Of a DNA stretch of 64,000 nucleotides, positions 45,800 to 57,295 are shown piece by piece. The notes under the pieces are model-generated. The model was not told the DNA's origin. It saw only the letters and a list, made by a program, of their open reading frames with translations, and ran no database searches. A program made the position numbers and the translations under genes. The first letter of the stretch is position 1, and every line of letters starts with the position of its first letter. Source of the stretch: Plasmodium coatneyi (lineage: Eukaryota; Apicomplexa; Aconoidasida; Haemosporida; Plasmodiidae); assembly GCF_001680005.1 (NCBI RefSeq), contig NC_033562.1, forward strand, positions 992,001 through 1,056,000, written 5' to 3'.

Positions 45800-46757
45800 T
45801 TTGGTGTAAATTTCCTTGGACAGTTTTAAGGGGGTAACTCAAAAGAGAACAAAAAAAAAAATCGCAACAAGAACGCTTCAAAATGTTGAAAAGCTGCAAA
45901 AGAGGGGGAAATTATATATGTGGGTTGTGCAGGAGTGGTGGTAGGTGCGTGCAGCCACGCCAACGTGCACTAATCGTGTGTACTTGTATCTGCCTTGTTG
46001 TAATTGGCTTGTGAAACAGTACCACTGCAAAGGGGGTTACAAAACTGAGGCAGCGAATTTTTGCAGGGCTGTGGGGGAAGGGGGACACCAGCGCATGCAC
46101 TCATGCATATAGATCCGTGTACACCTGGACAGATTTAGGTCCCTTTATGATGAAGCGGAGTGAAGCCTCAAAATAGCGTCTTCCTTTTTCTTTTTATTCG
46201 AAAAAGTAGCACTAGTGTGTAGAGGGATGAAGGAACACACGGAGGAAAAGGTTAAAACGTGGGGAGTACAAAAAAAAAAAAAAAAAAAAGGAAAGCCACG
46301 TGAGGGTAAAAAAAGGCAACAAATGAACAGTGTGTATGTGAGGGGAACAAACGGATGAGCTAACAAACCGATACGTGAATAAACGGATTCGCGAACGGGA
46401 CAATTAATCCTACGCAACGACGGACAACACTGGTAGGCAGGTAGATCGATAGGTGCGCCCCAGGTGTTATGTCTTTGCCCGGTGTTGGTTTATCTTGCAG
46501 TGTCCTTCGCCTTCCTGCCTGGCTGTATCGTGCACGTTCACCAAAATTGAGCACTTGTGCGTGTAAAAGTCAGTAGCAGCATTTCAGTTATTTGCAGCCA
46601 TGACTACAAAACGTCTGTTCGGATTTCTTTCCCGTTTGTGATTCTTGGCTAGGTGTTGTTCCGATAAGTTAAACGGTCATTTTTTTTTTTTTTTTTTCTT
46701 CACGTGTGGGAAGCCCCCGTGTGTATGTCAGTGTATGCAGCGCTGGCAAATAATTGC

Positions 46758-46790
<33 letters not shown>

Positions 46791-48342
46791 CTGAAACAAA
46801 AAAAACGCTCATGCCACAATTCGCGCAGGTATGCAAATGATTAATAGAATAATTCAGGAGGAAAAACAAAAAAACACAAAAAAAAAAAAAAAAAAATGAA
46901 ATTAAAATAACTTCATTTGCAATGCGTGAACAAAAAGTATGTTGTATTTGTTTAAAGAAAAACGTTATGCTAAGGTGGTGCTGCAGAATGTGCAGGGATA
47001 TCCCCCCATTTTCATCCGTATGTATAACCGTATGTACAGCCGTATGCACAGTCGTATGCACAGCCGCACAGGACACTTCCCCGCACGTATGCATGTACTT
47101 GCACGCCTATACCCCGATGGTCGCGTAGAATTTAAAATGAAAAAAATAGTAGACCGAATGCGGCGTACTGGAAATATGAAGCCACAACTTCGCCAATTGT
47201 GAAAAAAGAAAAAATATATAAATCAGAAAAGCACAACATGTGCACAGCAAAATGCATGTAATTCTTCAGAGGCAGCAATTATCCAGGCAGGGTATGCGCG
47301 CGCTAGTGTGTACATTAACATATGCTAATTGCAACACATTTTTATGTGCACATATGCGTACTCCCATATATTCTTTGCTGTATGTTGGACAGGTAGCATT
47401 AATTCAGGTGAATACACAGTTGTCCCTCTTCTTAACCCCTACATGTGATGTCTATGTTGGGGATGTACTTCCGTCTGTACAAAAGGCGAAGCGATGAATT
47501 TTTAAAGGACTTCAAATAACGATCAATCCATAGAATACCAAAAATGCGTCTGTTTTTTTTTTTCTCGTTTTATACCATTCGGGCAGCATACTGCAAAAGT
47601 GCACTTCGCATGCAGAAAAAATGACCGCTATTTTCGGAGGGGTAAAAAAAAAAAAAAAAAAACGCTATTCTGTGCATGCGAAAAGGGGTAATTGTTTATG
47701 AATTTTTTTTTTACCAAGTGTAGCATACTGTGTGGTGGGCGGGAAGAACAACCTTTTGGGATGCCACTTCTACCGCTGAATGAAAACATGCTGTGGGGGA
47801 GTTGCCACCTTTTCTGCGCCCATGCGGTGTTGTCGTGCTGACCCGTGGACGAACGTCTGAAGGTACTTTTCCAATGGGGGAATATACTCTTCCCCCCTCC
47901 GGCATACATCTGACGGTGTCACAATTGGGACAAAAAAAAAATGTTGAATTCAAGCTTTTTCACCCCCACAACGTCGCACCGTTTCGCTACCTTTTTTATT
48001 TTTTTGGGTGCCATTTCGGAACTTTTCAGGAGCACACAAATGGGGTTCTAACTGGTTTGCCCCTCCCCTGAGAAATCCAACTGTAGCTAATTTTTCATCA
48101 ACAGAACGTGACGCAGGTTAAACGTTGCACCGTTAATATATTCTCCCCTGTGAGGAAAAAAAAAAAAATCTTCTCCCTTTAACATGAATCGGTAAGTATG
48201 CAATTTTTGCTGGTCCCCGTGCTTAGCTTTGCAAAAACGCGAGCTTCCTTTTGGGTCATACGTCAACGTATCTACCGATGCGTCCGTTCTTGTTTAGCCG
48301 TACAACTACGTGGAAGCTTCCCTCTTTTCGAATGCCCAGTTG
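45800..48342. other. Divergent intergenic region upstream of Trm5
   Basis: No gene is supported in these 2.5 kb. Contents are long homopolymers (46,270-46,289; 46,680-46,697; 46,759-46,784), a short 12-base tandem repeat at 47,018-47,072, and scattered short open frames. A good donor context ATGAATCG|GTAAGT at 48,184 could mark a 5' untranslated or short first exon of the Trm5 gene, but its phase does not fit the acceptor at 48,301. Confidence 0.5.
47018..47072 (+). repeat. 12-base tandem repeat, about 4.5 units
   Basis: Units of the form CCGTATGTACAG (variants CCGTATGTATAA, CCGTATGCACAG, TCGTATGCACAG) follow head to tail in non-coding DNA. Confidence 0.85.
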
Positions 48343-50409
48343 ATGTTTCATGGATTTCTTCTCCTGTGTCCCCTGCTCCCCCTATTCCTTGAGCACGTCA
48401 TTTCGCTGCGTAAAAAGGGGAAACCCACATTGAGCTTTGTAATCATGCCTAACGACGTTGATATAAAAACTCTATCGGATGTGAAGGAAAAGGTCAAGCA
48501 TGAAAAGAGGACGCATTGCTTGGTGCTCAACAAATATAGGGTGAATGACGTGCTGAAAAATAAGGAAGCGAAAATTTGGTTCCTAAACGTCTTTCGGTTC
48601 CCTTCTGTGCTGAAATTTAGGGAGTATGAGGGGTCCCTCATCGAGACGGGGCAATATGACGGGGAAGTCCTGCGCTTTATTCATTCATATGTGGACGGGC
48701 TGGGGGGGGGAGGCACCCAGGTGAGCGATCACATGAACGGTCAGGTGACCGATCAGATGACTGACGCACCGCTGGAAGACTGCAGGATAATCCCGCTGAA
48801 CGCGCGGTTCAACAAAGCCCTGCAGGAGTTGTTGCAACGCGAAGGGAAGGACGTCATGGAGGGGCTCGACATGCGCCCGGAGGAAGGGGATGAAGGGGAC
48901 CCTGCTCAACATGATGTTACTGCTTCGGACGGTACTGTCCAGTTGAACGAAGGGGCAACCCCGAAGGACCCTAAGGATGAGCAGTGTCCCACCCTGGAGG
49001 AACTCTTCCGAGTTATAAAAAAAGAAGCCATAAAAATCAGAATCATTCAGCTGCAATTTGGTTACGATAATATGAATACGGCCGAAATTTTGAGGAAGGT
49101 GTTCCCCTCGGAGAGTGATGTGATCCACAAGTATGAAATGATCGGACATATAGCGCATCTAAATTTTTGCGAACGTTTTGAAAATCACAAAAAAGTCATT
49201 GCAGAGATAATCCTCGATAAAAATAAGAGCATAAAAACGGTTATCAACAAAAAGGATACTTTAAAAAATGTCCACAGAACTTTCAACATAGAATTGCTCG
49301 CAGGAGAAAAAAATTATCTGACCATGTTGAAAGAAAATGATATAAAAGTGAAATTAAATTACGAATTAATTTATTGGAATTCTAAATTAAAAAAGGAGAG
49401 GGATAGAATATATGACCTGGTTCAAAATAACTCCATTATTGTGGATCTGTTTGGAGGGGTTGGTATTTTCAGTCTACACCTCAGTAAAAAAAAGTGCCTC
49501 TGTTTTTCCAACGATATTAATTTGCATGCTTATAATTTTATGAACGTTAATATAAAATTGAATAAAAGGAAAAGTATCCTCACATACAACTTGGACGCCA
49601 GGGCGTTTGTCCACATGTTGCTACAGTTGAATATCTTCTCATCTGACACATCCACTTTAACAATGGAGCTCAGTGAACAGAATTGGAGAAACGTCTCCCT
49701 CGATTTTATCAACTCTCCAGATCATAACCATGTTGATGCGGGAAAAGGAAAGAAACGGGGAAGTGACCGAGATGGTCATGTGGATGCAACTCCCCATGCG
49801 GACGCTACCACTGACAAGAAAAAGAAACTCTCCCATGAAGATACAAATGGCCCATTAGGGGAACGCACCCAGGGATTAGAAGTCACCCAACAAGAGAGGG
49901 AGAACACCCACCTAGAGAGAACCAAGAATGATGCAAAGAAAACAGAAGAAGATGCACCCCCAAATGAAACGCACAAAGTGGACATTAACCTGGGCATCTA
50001 CGGAGATGTCCATGTGCTCATGAATTTGCCGCAAACGGCCTTTGAATTTTTGGATGTTTTTCGAGAACTCCTAGATATGTACAGTACCGACCAGAAGGAC
50101 CAACATGGAAGCTGCCGACGCGACCAAATGAGGAACGTGTTTATACACTGCTACTTCTTCTCCAAGCCTGAGTTATTTTACGAGGACGCCGAGAGGAACA
50201 TACGGATGCAGCTGAGGGGTCTCCCCCGGGAGATGAAGATTACGGAGGTGAGTCTGTTGAACTGGAGCAATTTCCCTTTTGCACCACCATCACCACTGCG
50301 ACGCCACCGCACTCTGCATATCCCTTTTTTTTTTCCTTCGCAGATTAGGAAGGTCTCCCCAAGCAAGCTCATGTACGTGGCGGAGTTCAACCTGAAGGAC
50401 GTCCTTTAG
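48343..50409 (+). CDS. TRM5: tRNA (guanine37-N1)-methyltransferase Trm5
   Basis: Exons 48343..50247 and 50344..50409 give 656 residues from the first in-frame ATG. Family landmarks are GHIAHLNFCERF (about 267-278), IAEIILDKN, the ELLAGEKNY block, YELIYWNSKLKKERDRI, the SAM-binding loop IVDLFGGVGIFSLHL (about 364-378) and SNDIN. The C-terminal block VHVLMNLPQTAFEFLD corresponds to the NLP motif of Trm5 enzymes. The enzyme methylates N1 of G37 in tRNA using S-adenosylmethionine, which supports reading-frame fidelity. Parasite-specific inserts occur at about 110-220 and 450-545. The residues before MPNDVDIK (48,445) are hydrophobic and could be a targeting leader or an unspliced 5' artefact, so 48,445 is the alternative start. 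The 96-nt intron is in frame and stop-free; it is supported by the GTGAGT donor, T-rich tract and CAG acceptor. Confidence 0.9.
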   Translation: MFHGFLLLCPLLPLFLEHVISLRKKGKPTLSFVIMPNDVDIKTLSDVKEKVKHEKRTHCLVLNKYRVNDVLKNKEAKIWFLNVFRFPSVLKFREYEGSLIETGQYDGEVLRFIHSYVDGLGGGGTQVSDHMNGQVTDQMTDAPLEDCRIIPLNARFNKALQELLQREGKDVMEGLDMRPEEGDEGDPAQHDVTASDGTVQLNEGATPKDPKDEQCPTLEELFRVIKKEAIKIRIIQLQFGYDNMNTAEILRKVFPSESDVIHKYEMIGHIAHLNFCERFENHKKVIAEIILDKNKSIKTVINKKDTLKNVHRTFNIELLAGEKNYLTMLKENDIKVKLNYELIYWNSKLKKERDRIYDLVQNNSIIVDLFGGVGIFSLHLSKKKCLCFSNDINLHAYNFMNVNIKLNKRKSILTYNLDARAFVHMLLQLNIFSSDTSTLTMELSEQNWRNVSLDFINSPDHNHVDAGKGKKRGSDRDGHVDATPHADATTDKKKKLSHEDTNGPLGERTQGLEVTQQERENTHLERTKNDAKKTEEDAPPNETHKVDINLGIYGDVHVLMNLPQTAFEFLDVFRELLDMYSTDQKDQHGSCRRDQMRNVFIHCYFFSKPELFYEDAERNIRMQLRGLPREMKITEVSLLNWSNFPFAPPSPLRRHRTLHIPFFFPSQIRKVSPSKLMYVAEFNLKDVL

Positions 50410-52911
50410 CAGGTCGTCCAGTTTGACTGAAGAAAAGGCAGGCAGAGGGAAGGACGTATCAAACGGAGATGTGCCAAGGGATTCTGCCGACTGTCCCATT
50501 AGCATTGAATAAATCGCTCTACATTGCAGAAGTGAACAAGCGAACGTTCCTCTTTCGTGTTAATTTTTTTTCCTTTTTTTGGGGGTGCATAACGGAGGTG
50601 TTCGCTCCGACCATTTAAAATGGAAAATGTACACTGGTGATGAAGTTTCCTTTTTTTTGTAATTTTTTTCCACCCATTTGTATTTTACACTTAGCCCAAA
50701 CGACGTGCGTGTCACAAGAGGGGGCATACCTTATAAAGGTGCACCTTTCCGTGTCCGTCTGCATAAACACCCATGAGTGCATGACGTATGCGTGTGTTTG
50801 TTTGTCCCGTCGATCCGTTATCCAACTTTTTGCTTCCTAAAAATTTCGACATACAGAATAACTCTCTCTGGAGGGGAAAATGTGACGACCCAGGGAAACA
50901 TCCCCCTTGTAAGCTTCTCCCCGTCGAAATACATCTCCTTTTATTGGCAGTCTGGGTCTGTCTCTTGGGGTTTACGCGAAGGGGGGTAGTCATCACGCTG
51001 CGCTCTGAATGTGCTATGTTGGTATAAACGAAAGGATAGCCCTTCTGAACTGCAGAAAAATTGAATCCTCCTTTCTTCCTTTTGAAGGGAAGGTAAGTTT
51101 ACCATGCAACACACTTGGGGACGTTACAAAACAAAATTGGCTACCCCGTTGTATCTTACTCGGGTAAATTTTACGTTGCCTTCCACAAAGGCTAAATTCA
51201 AATGTGCCTATTTCCCACATACAACCGTTGTAAAACGGATGTACACGTTTGCGATGGAACGAATAAACGTGTTTTTTTTATACTCCTCGCGTTTTCCCTT
51301 TTTACATAAAAAAAATTGTAAATTTTGTGCCAATGTAAGAACAGTTTTGCAAGCAAATTTTCCCACCCTAGGCAAAAGGGTAAAATTATATAGCAATGAA
51401 AAAAAAACAAATGTAGCGTATGATGCAATACGAAAACAACCCCCAACTGGTACCCATTACGCCAATATGTATATAACTTATAATACACTTAATGAATAAA
51501 ATGCCCCTGGGGCGATTTTACGATAAAGCGTAAGGCGCATATATGGTATGTTCCACGGAACTCTCAGCAGGCACTCACCCCCGTTAGGTGAGAAATAATT
51601 TTATGGCTGCGCAGATAGTTAGTCAAGAGAACAGAAAAAAGGAATTGAAGTTTCATTTATATGTTTTTTTCTTTTTTTTTTTTTTTTTTTGCATTTTCGA
51701 TTATTTAAGAAAAATTATTTTTCTCCCATCATTTAATAATTTTCTCACTTTTCCACCAAGTTTTGCGTCCATTGCACTTTTTTTTTTTTTTTTTTTTGGC
51801 GAGTTATATTTTGATGTATATATATTTATACTATTAAATATATATTACATCCACCGAGTTATGAAGTGCCAATTTTATGAAAATCTGCTGAAGTTTTTAT
51901 AGCAGGGTATGATACAATATGTGATAACGCGTCATTTGCAAAGCGGAACATTTTTCCCTGTATAGTTCGCCAGCACGAAAATGTTAACGCTGCATGACAC
52001 ATAGGTTGACAACGCCATCGACGCACATCATATTATATGACGTCGAATTAATACGAGGCTACACTATAAATTATCCTGCATTGTATTATATACCTAATTA
52101 TGTTATATTTTATCATCCTGTGCATGGATGTGTGTTGTTGTGCGCTATGCTGGACTGTATAATATCATGCCGTGGTATATTTATTGCCTTTCGATGCATA
52201 ATGACACGTGATAAACGCGTTGTAACAGTAAAAGAGGGGAAAGTCGCAAGGTTGGTTTTGCCCCTCTGTAGTTGCACATTTTTTTTTTTTTTTTTTCTCC
52301 CTCACATGGTTTAACATTTGAGATTTTCCCCAGGGGATATATACAGCGGCACATGTGCATTCCCTACAGGACGACCCACTCGACTACATTTGCATGAAGA
52401 CATTCGTCCGAGTAGGATTGTAACTCCGCTTAGCATACCGCTGAACGTACCGCTGCCAGGACGTAGCACATATGAGAATTACCAACACCAAGTGGAAACA
52501 TCCAACGCAACTTCACCCCTCTTTTGCCATATATAATCCGGGTGAGTGTTCCCACGCAAAGTGCACACGCGGCTACCAAGTTGTGTGCGAGAAGACATTT
52601 TCGCCACGTAGATTATACACTCCATCCCACTGCGCGATCGCAAGGAGGCCCATTAGCAGTGGTGGAAAAGAACGAAGCGGTCACGCAAAAATTTGTCAAC
52701 CTGAATCCTGCCGAAGTTAATCCGTTTGAAGTCGAATCCGTCTGAAGTGAAGAGGGAAAAGGTGGACTCAGCCAAAGTTCACGCCTCATCCGAGCGACCC
52801 CAGCGAAAGACATAGAGGTCCGGGGGAAGCGACAAGCGCAGTGGCGAAAAGCGCAGCAAGCAGATCAACCAAGGGGGAAATCACAACGAAAACGTCAAGG
52901 GGGAGAAAAAA
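50410..52911. other. Intergenic region upstream of the acyltransferase gene
   Basis: No gene is supported. The region shows T-rich tracts (51,667-51,690; 51,778-51,797; 52,280-52,297), AT-rich DNA from 51,600 to 52,200 and somewhat GC-richer DNA from 52,320 to 52,900 that likely forms the 5' untranslated leader of the next gene. Short open frames here lack family features. Confidence 0.5.
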
Positions 52912-54610
52912 ATGATAAAGAAGTTTGTGTATCACATCGTGGCATACATTATTTTTGCGCTTCATTTAAAAATATTCATTGCTAATGTTTTTTACGAAAA
53001 ATGGACATGGGACTTGTATCATATCTATTTTTGTGTGGCCACATTTTATGTTAGTTTGCTGACAATTTATGCCATTGCTGTTTTTTGTAATTTGAAAAAG
53101 TTAGATTTGAAAAATTATCCTGCTGAAGAAATACAGTCATGTAAAAATAATGGCAACAAGAAAAATATACACCCCTACTCCGCCTTCGAGAGGCTGGATT
53201 TGGTGAACATGAACTTCATGAAGCTGCTCTATGGCGCGATCTTTATGGTAATGCTTAAAAATGCTTAAATAGTCTGAAGAAGCGCTATTGAAATACGTGC
53301 CAAAAGAACGACCTATTTTATATACAGTTCAACTTTGCACAACCATACATACGCTTGCACACCCAATTTGATTTCCCCTTTTCGAATAGGCCCCGTGGAA
53401 AATAATAGCCTTAATCGTATTAGCCGGGACAAATATTCTCGTTTGTTGTAAGTATACACGAGAGGATAAAATGGGCACATAAACCGCAACTCAGCGGAAG
53501 TGCTGCACTGTTGTGGCAGTGTGGATATATATATCCCCCCCCCTTTTTCACTTATGTTCCCCTCCCCGCAGTCCTCTTCTCATTCTTCATGGGGAAGAAC
53601 AAGGAAGACCAAGAATACGCAATTGTAAAAATTTATTTAAAATTTCTCAAGTTCATTTGCAGAGCGGCCTTATGGCTCTTCGGTATTAATGAAATAGAAA
53701 GCAACTATCTGTGTGATAAGGACTGGCCAAAAAATATCGTTGCAAATCACGTGTCTGCCCTGGACCCCTTCTACTTTATAAGTGAACATGCATGCAGTTT
53801 TGTTGCCAAGAAATCCCTGCGTAAAGACTTCATTGTTGGACTTAGTGTTATATCCTTAAGGTGTGTATTTGTATACAGAGAAAAATCAGAGGATCGAAAA
53901 ATCGCCTTGGAAAGTATCAAGGAAAGACAGCAGCTCGTAGAAGAGAAAAAAAATAATTTCCCATCTTTTGTTATATTTTCTGAAGGAACCACATCCAATG
54001 GGAAGCAAATTATTGAACAAAAGAAAGGGGCCTTTTTTTCTCTCCTCCCCATCACCCCCGTTTTGCTCGTGTACGACTACGACTTTTTTAACCCAGCCTA
54101 CGACATTTTGCCGTTCACCTGGTGGCTCATCCTGATTGCGTCCAATGTGAGTACCCTTCCGGTGGTGCATTGTAGCAGCGCGTCATAGCGGTCCACCATA
54201 GTGGTACACCATAGTGGTACACCATAGTGTTACACCATAGTGGTACTTTCTATGGTCTCACCTTAGCCGCTTCATTTAGGCGCACATTTTCAACCCGCCC
54301 GTTTCCTCCCCCCTCGCAGTACCAAAGCATCTCCCTCAAAACGTACTGGTTGCCCAAGGTCTACCCACCAGACAAAAAGAAATTTCCAAAAATGACGGAG
54401 GAAGAACGCATAAATCATTTCCATGACGAAGTGTCCAAAATCATGTTCGAAAATATGAAAAAGTACAACCCCAGGGCGCCCCAAAATATAGACGACTATA
54501 ACGACTGGCCAGGATCGCTACGTATAAAACTGGAGTTTTTTCAAGCCGCCCTGGGGAATATAGCCACCAAGTATTTAATTAAAGAAAAGAATCGAAGTGA
54601 AAAAAAATAA
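52912..54610 (+). CDS. PlsC-type lysophospholipid acyltransferase (LPCAT/LPEAT-like)
   Basis: Four exons, 52912..53247, 53390..53447, 53572..54146 and 54320..54610, encode 419 residues with consistent phases. Two or three hydrophobic segments lie in exons 1-2, so the enzyme should be membrane-bound, probably at the endoplasmic reticulum. The acyltransferase domain in exon 3 has the catalytic NHxxxxD motif as NHVSALD (about 188-194), a CVFVYREK block, and FSEGTTSNGK (about 266-275) as the acyl-acceptor-binding EGT motif. The following PITPVLLVYDYDFFNPAYD and exon 4 YQSISLKTYWLPKVYPP resemble the LPCAT/LPEAT branch. Such enzymes re-acylate lysophospholipids with acyl-CoA; the exact acceptor cannot be read from sequence. 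The C-terminus ends in a Lys-rich KNRSEKK, a possible ER-retrieval-like ending. Confidence 0.88.
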
Positions 54611-55015
54611 TTTTACTAAATTAAGACAAGAGAGTTGTGTTGTCCACCCAGCGCGCGTACCACCGCGCGTAACCCCGCGCATACCCCCGGCGTGTCCGAT
54701 TTTCCAGTTTGTTATGTTCGATCATGAGCGTTTTGAGTGCCATCTTTTACCCGATATAGTGTGCCAGTGACAACAACAGCAATACGGCAATGATAGTAAC
54801 TTCATCCGTAGCGGCAGCACAAAGCAACAATAGCAGACATAACAAGAACAGGAAGAACAACAGCTGTTACTACTTGCACCTTCATGGCGGCCTTCCGCAT
54901 GATAGCAATTTGCATGATGATCATCCCTTGGGAAGTCATCCATTTGATAGCCCTCCGCATGGTGTGGCCTGCCTGATGATAGTCATGCGCATATCATCGT
55001 CGTCATGTTTTAGTT

Positions 55016-55046
<31 letters not shown>

Positions 55047-57295
55047 GTGAAAAGAAAACCCGTGTTGTGCTCTTCTTGTCATTTTTCCTTTGTGTTTTTT
55101 TAGTGATTTAATTCTATTTTAAATACTTAAATTTTAATAAAAATTTGCTTTGCTTTGTTTTTTCCTGCGTCATCCCCCTTCCCCATTTTGGCATTAATTT
55201 TTTGTATAATTTTTTTTTCTCACTTTGGTTCTTTTTATATAGTTCATTTTATTCCAGAGAGATAATGGAATAAAATGAGAAGAAAGAATGCTTATTAAAA
55301 CTTCATAATGGAAAAAAGTTATTTAATTTTTCATTAATTCGAGTAAAATTGTTTTTTAATATTCTTTAATATAGAGAGAGCATATATATATATATATATA
55401 TTTTTTTTTTCTTTTCTTGTCCCCCATTTTTGCAAAGTTTTGTCTACCCACCGCTTGAGAACCCTCATTGTTAGTATGGGGGCGTCTTTTTTAAGAAACT
55501 TCCCTTGTGTGTACAGGTGACTGTGAAATTTGCAACCGTCATTTATGACGAAATGGTATTCTTGGTGAAAAAAAGGCCGCTTCGTTCGATCGCTTCGAAC
55601 GCGGCCTGGGTTCGCAATGCAACTTTACGTAACTCACGCTTGTATAAATATTTTTTCTTTCTCCTTTTAACCTTTTCGCCTTATAGTGGGATAACCCAAC
55701 CTGACGTTGTGTGTATTTGCTGCACACTCACCATTTACCTGCACCGTTCAGGTGAAAAGACCCCAGTTACACACATTCATCACAAAAGTGGTTAAAAAAA
55801 AAAAAAAACTAGCCAAATTGGCAAAACGATAGTGGCAACCTTTTTGATGTTTTTTATCAGCCATTTGGAAAATCATTACATGGGCAAATGCAACACATGG
55901 ATCTTGTTTTAATTTTTCTGACTCGTTCATAAAAAAAAAAAATTCGTTTTTTAATTGCTTTAGCTCAATTGTTCAAAAAAAAAAAAAAAAAAATTCTTCT
56001 TTTAACGATCAGCCATTTTTGTCACGAATACAAGCGTGCTTTGCAGGGAAAATTCACTGAACTGTTCTCCTATTTCTGTGTTCGCTTGGTTCATTTTGCG
56101 CAATTTGCATAATTTCCATAATTTCCAGTTTCCTTTGACTTGGCCGCGAATTAAACCAAGGCTATTATATGACACACATTCGCGTCAAATATACGCTCTA
56201 CAAAGTTGCCCTTTTTTCCGAAATGGAATTTCCCGCATTTACCTGCTAATTCGCTTGCACAATTAAGACATGCGCGCACACGCGGGTACCCACTGACCCT
56301 TTAACAACTGCTTGCACCATCGTGTTATGAAAAAAAAAGAAAGGGAAAAGGGACAATTCGTCAGAAGGAACATGCGCAAAAAAATTAATTTTGCCCAATT
56401 TTTTTTAACACAACGTGAACATTCATAAATAGGCCTTACTCACCCCTGCAAAATGCTTACACAATTCCGAACAATTTCACTTTACATTGCTTTGTCGCCA
56501 CCAGCAACGGTCAGTTACACCCCTACATCGTTTTCGTAACATTGGCTTTGTCCCAAAAAAGAAAAAAAAAAAATGTTCATTTTTGTGCCATTTCGTTTTT
56601 TTTCTCACCGCACGTGATTCACCAACCCGACATGCAACTCGCTGTGTGTAGTACACTTGTGGGGAAAATGTCACCATTTGCCCGCACAAATGAAAGCCTA
56701 TATCTTACCCATTAACTTTTTATAATCTAGCAGTTTTGTTAATTTTAATTTCCCTGATAAACTAATTAGCGGAAATTTTCCTCACCAATTTGTGCGAATA
56801 TCTCCTTAATTTATTTGACTTTTTTAGCGCGGAACATTTCGTGGCGCAAGTAGGAAATTAGCACACCCCCGTGGTAAATATACACGACATGTGTACCTTC
56901 TATGTGCGTTGGTTTTGTTGCCAACTCCACGATGACCAATTAATTCATGTGCATCACACTTGCAGAATTTTCACGAATTGTAATTTTACTTCAATTAGGA
57001 GTATGTCCTGTTAGCGGCCATGAACTGATGGTGTGTTAACTGCTCGGTGTTGATAGAACACCAGAAAGGAAGTCCATTTTTATTATGCACTTTTTTTTCT
57101 TTTTACTCATATTATAGCACTTTATTTCTGTCAGCGGGGAATGAAATGCCCCTCTATGCGGCAAATATACATGTGGGTAGAATCTAACCCAGGCAGTGTG
57201 TATACTGGAGGAGGACTGTTTTCTACACGCCATCACTTTTCCAGTTGAGTGAAGCGAGCTGCACTCGTCCGTTTCTTTTCCACTTTTACAAAAAA
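54611..57295. other. Intergenic region with a GC-rich hairpin
   Basis: No gene is supported in these 2.7 kb. There is a very AT-rich part at 55,080-55,420 with a TA microsatellite (55,383-55,401), poly-A runs (55,794-55,808; 55,976-55,993) and one marked GC-rich inverted repeat at 55,574-55,607. The last 300 bases may include untranslated leader of the next gene. Confidence 0.5.
55574..55607. repeat. GC-rich inverted repeat able to form a 13-bp stem
   Basis: AGGCCGC (55,574-55,580) pairs with GCGGCCT (55,601-55,607), and GTTCGA (55,584-55,589) with TCGAAC (55,595-55,600), leaving a 3-base bulge and a 5-base loop. It stands out from the AT-rich surroundings. It could be part of a structured non-coding RNA or a regulatory palindrome; no RNA family was recognised. 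Confidence 0.85.

Noticed and set aside
46922..47202. Small plus-strand open frames with Cys or Met/His repeats
   Set aside because: They arise from the 12-base tandem repeat and have no start context, splice partners or family match.
48184..48191. ATGAATCG|GTAAGT as the first coding exon of Trm5
   Set aside because: It ends in phase 2, whereas the only acceptors in the open frame (48,301 and later) require phase 0; it remains possible only as an untranslated exon or a separate upstream frame.
51104..51499. 131-codon open frame upstream of the acyltransferase gene
   Set aside because: Composition is that of translated AT-rich non-coding DNA, with no domain and a competing frame on the other strand.
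55080..55420. Centromere-like AT-rich region
   Set aside because: Plasmodium centromeres are kilobases of extreme AT content with internal repeats; this stretch is only a few hundred bases.
55540..55640. tRNA gene around the hairpin (GGGTTCGCA)
   Set aside because: The arms do not form a cloverleaf and the T-stem bases do not pair.
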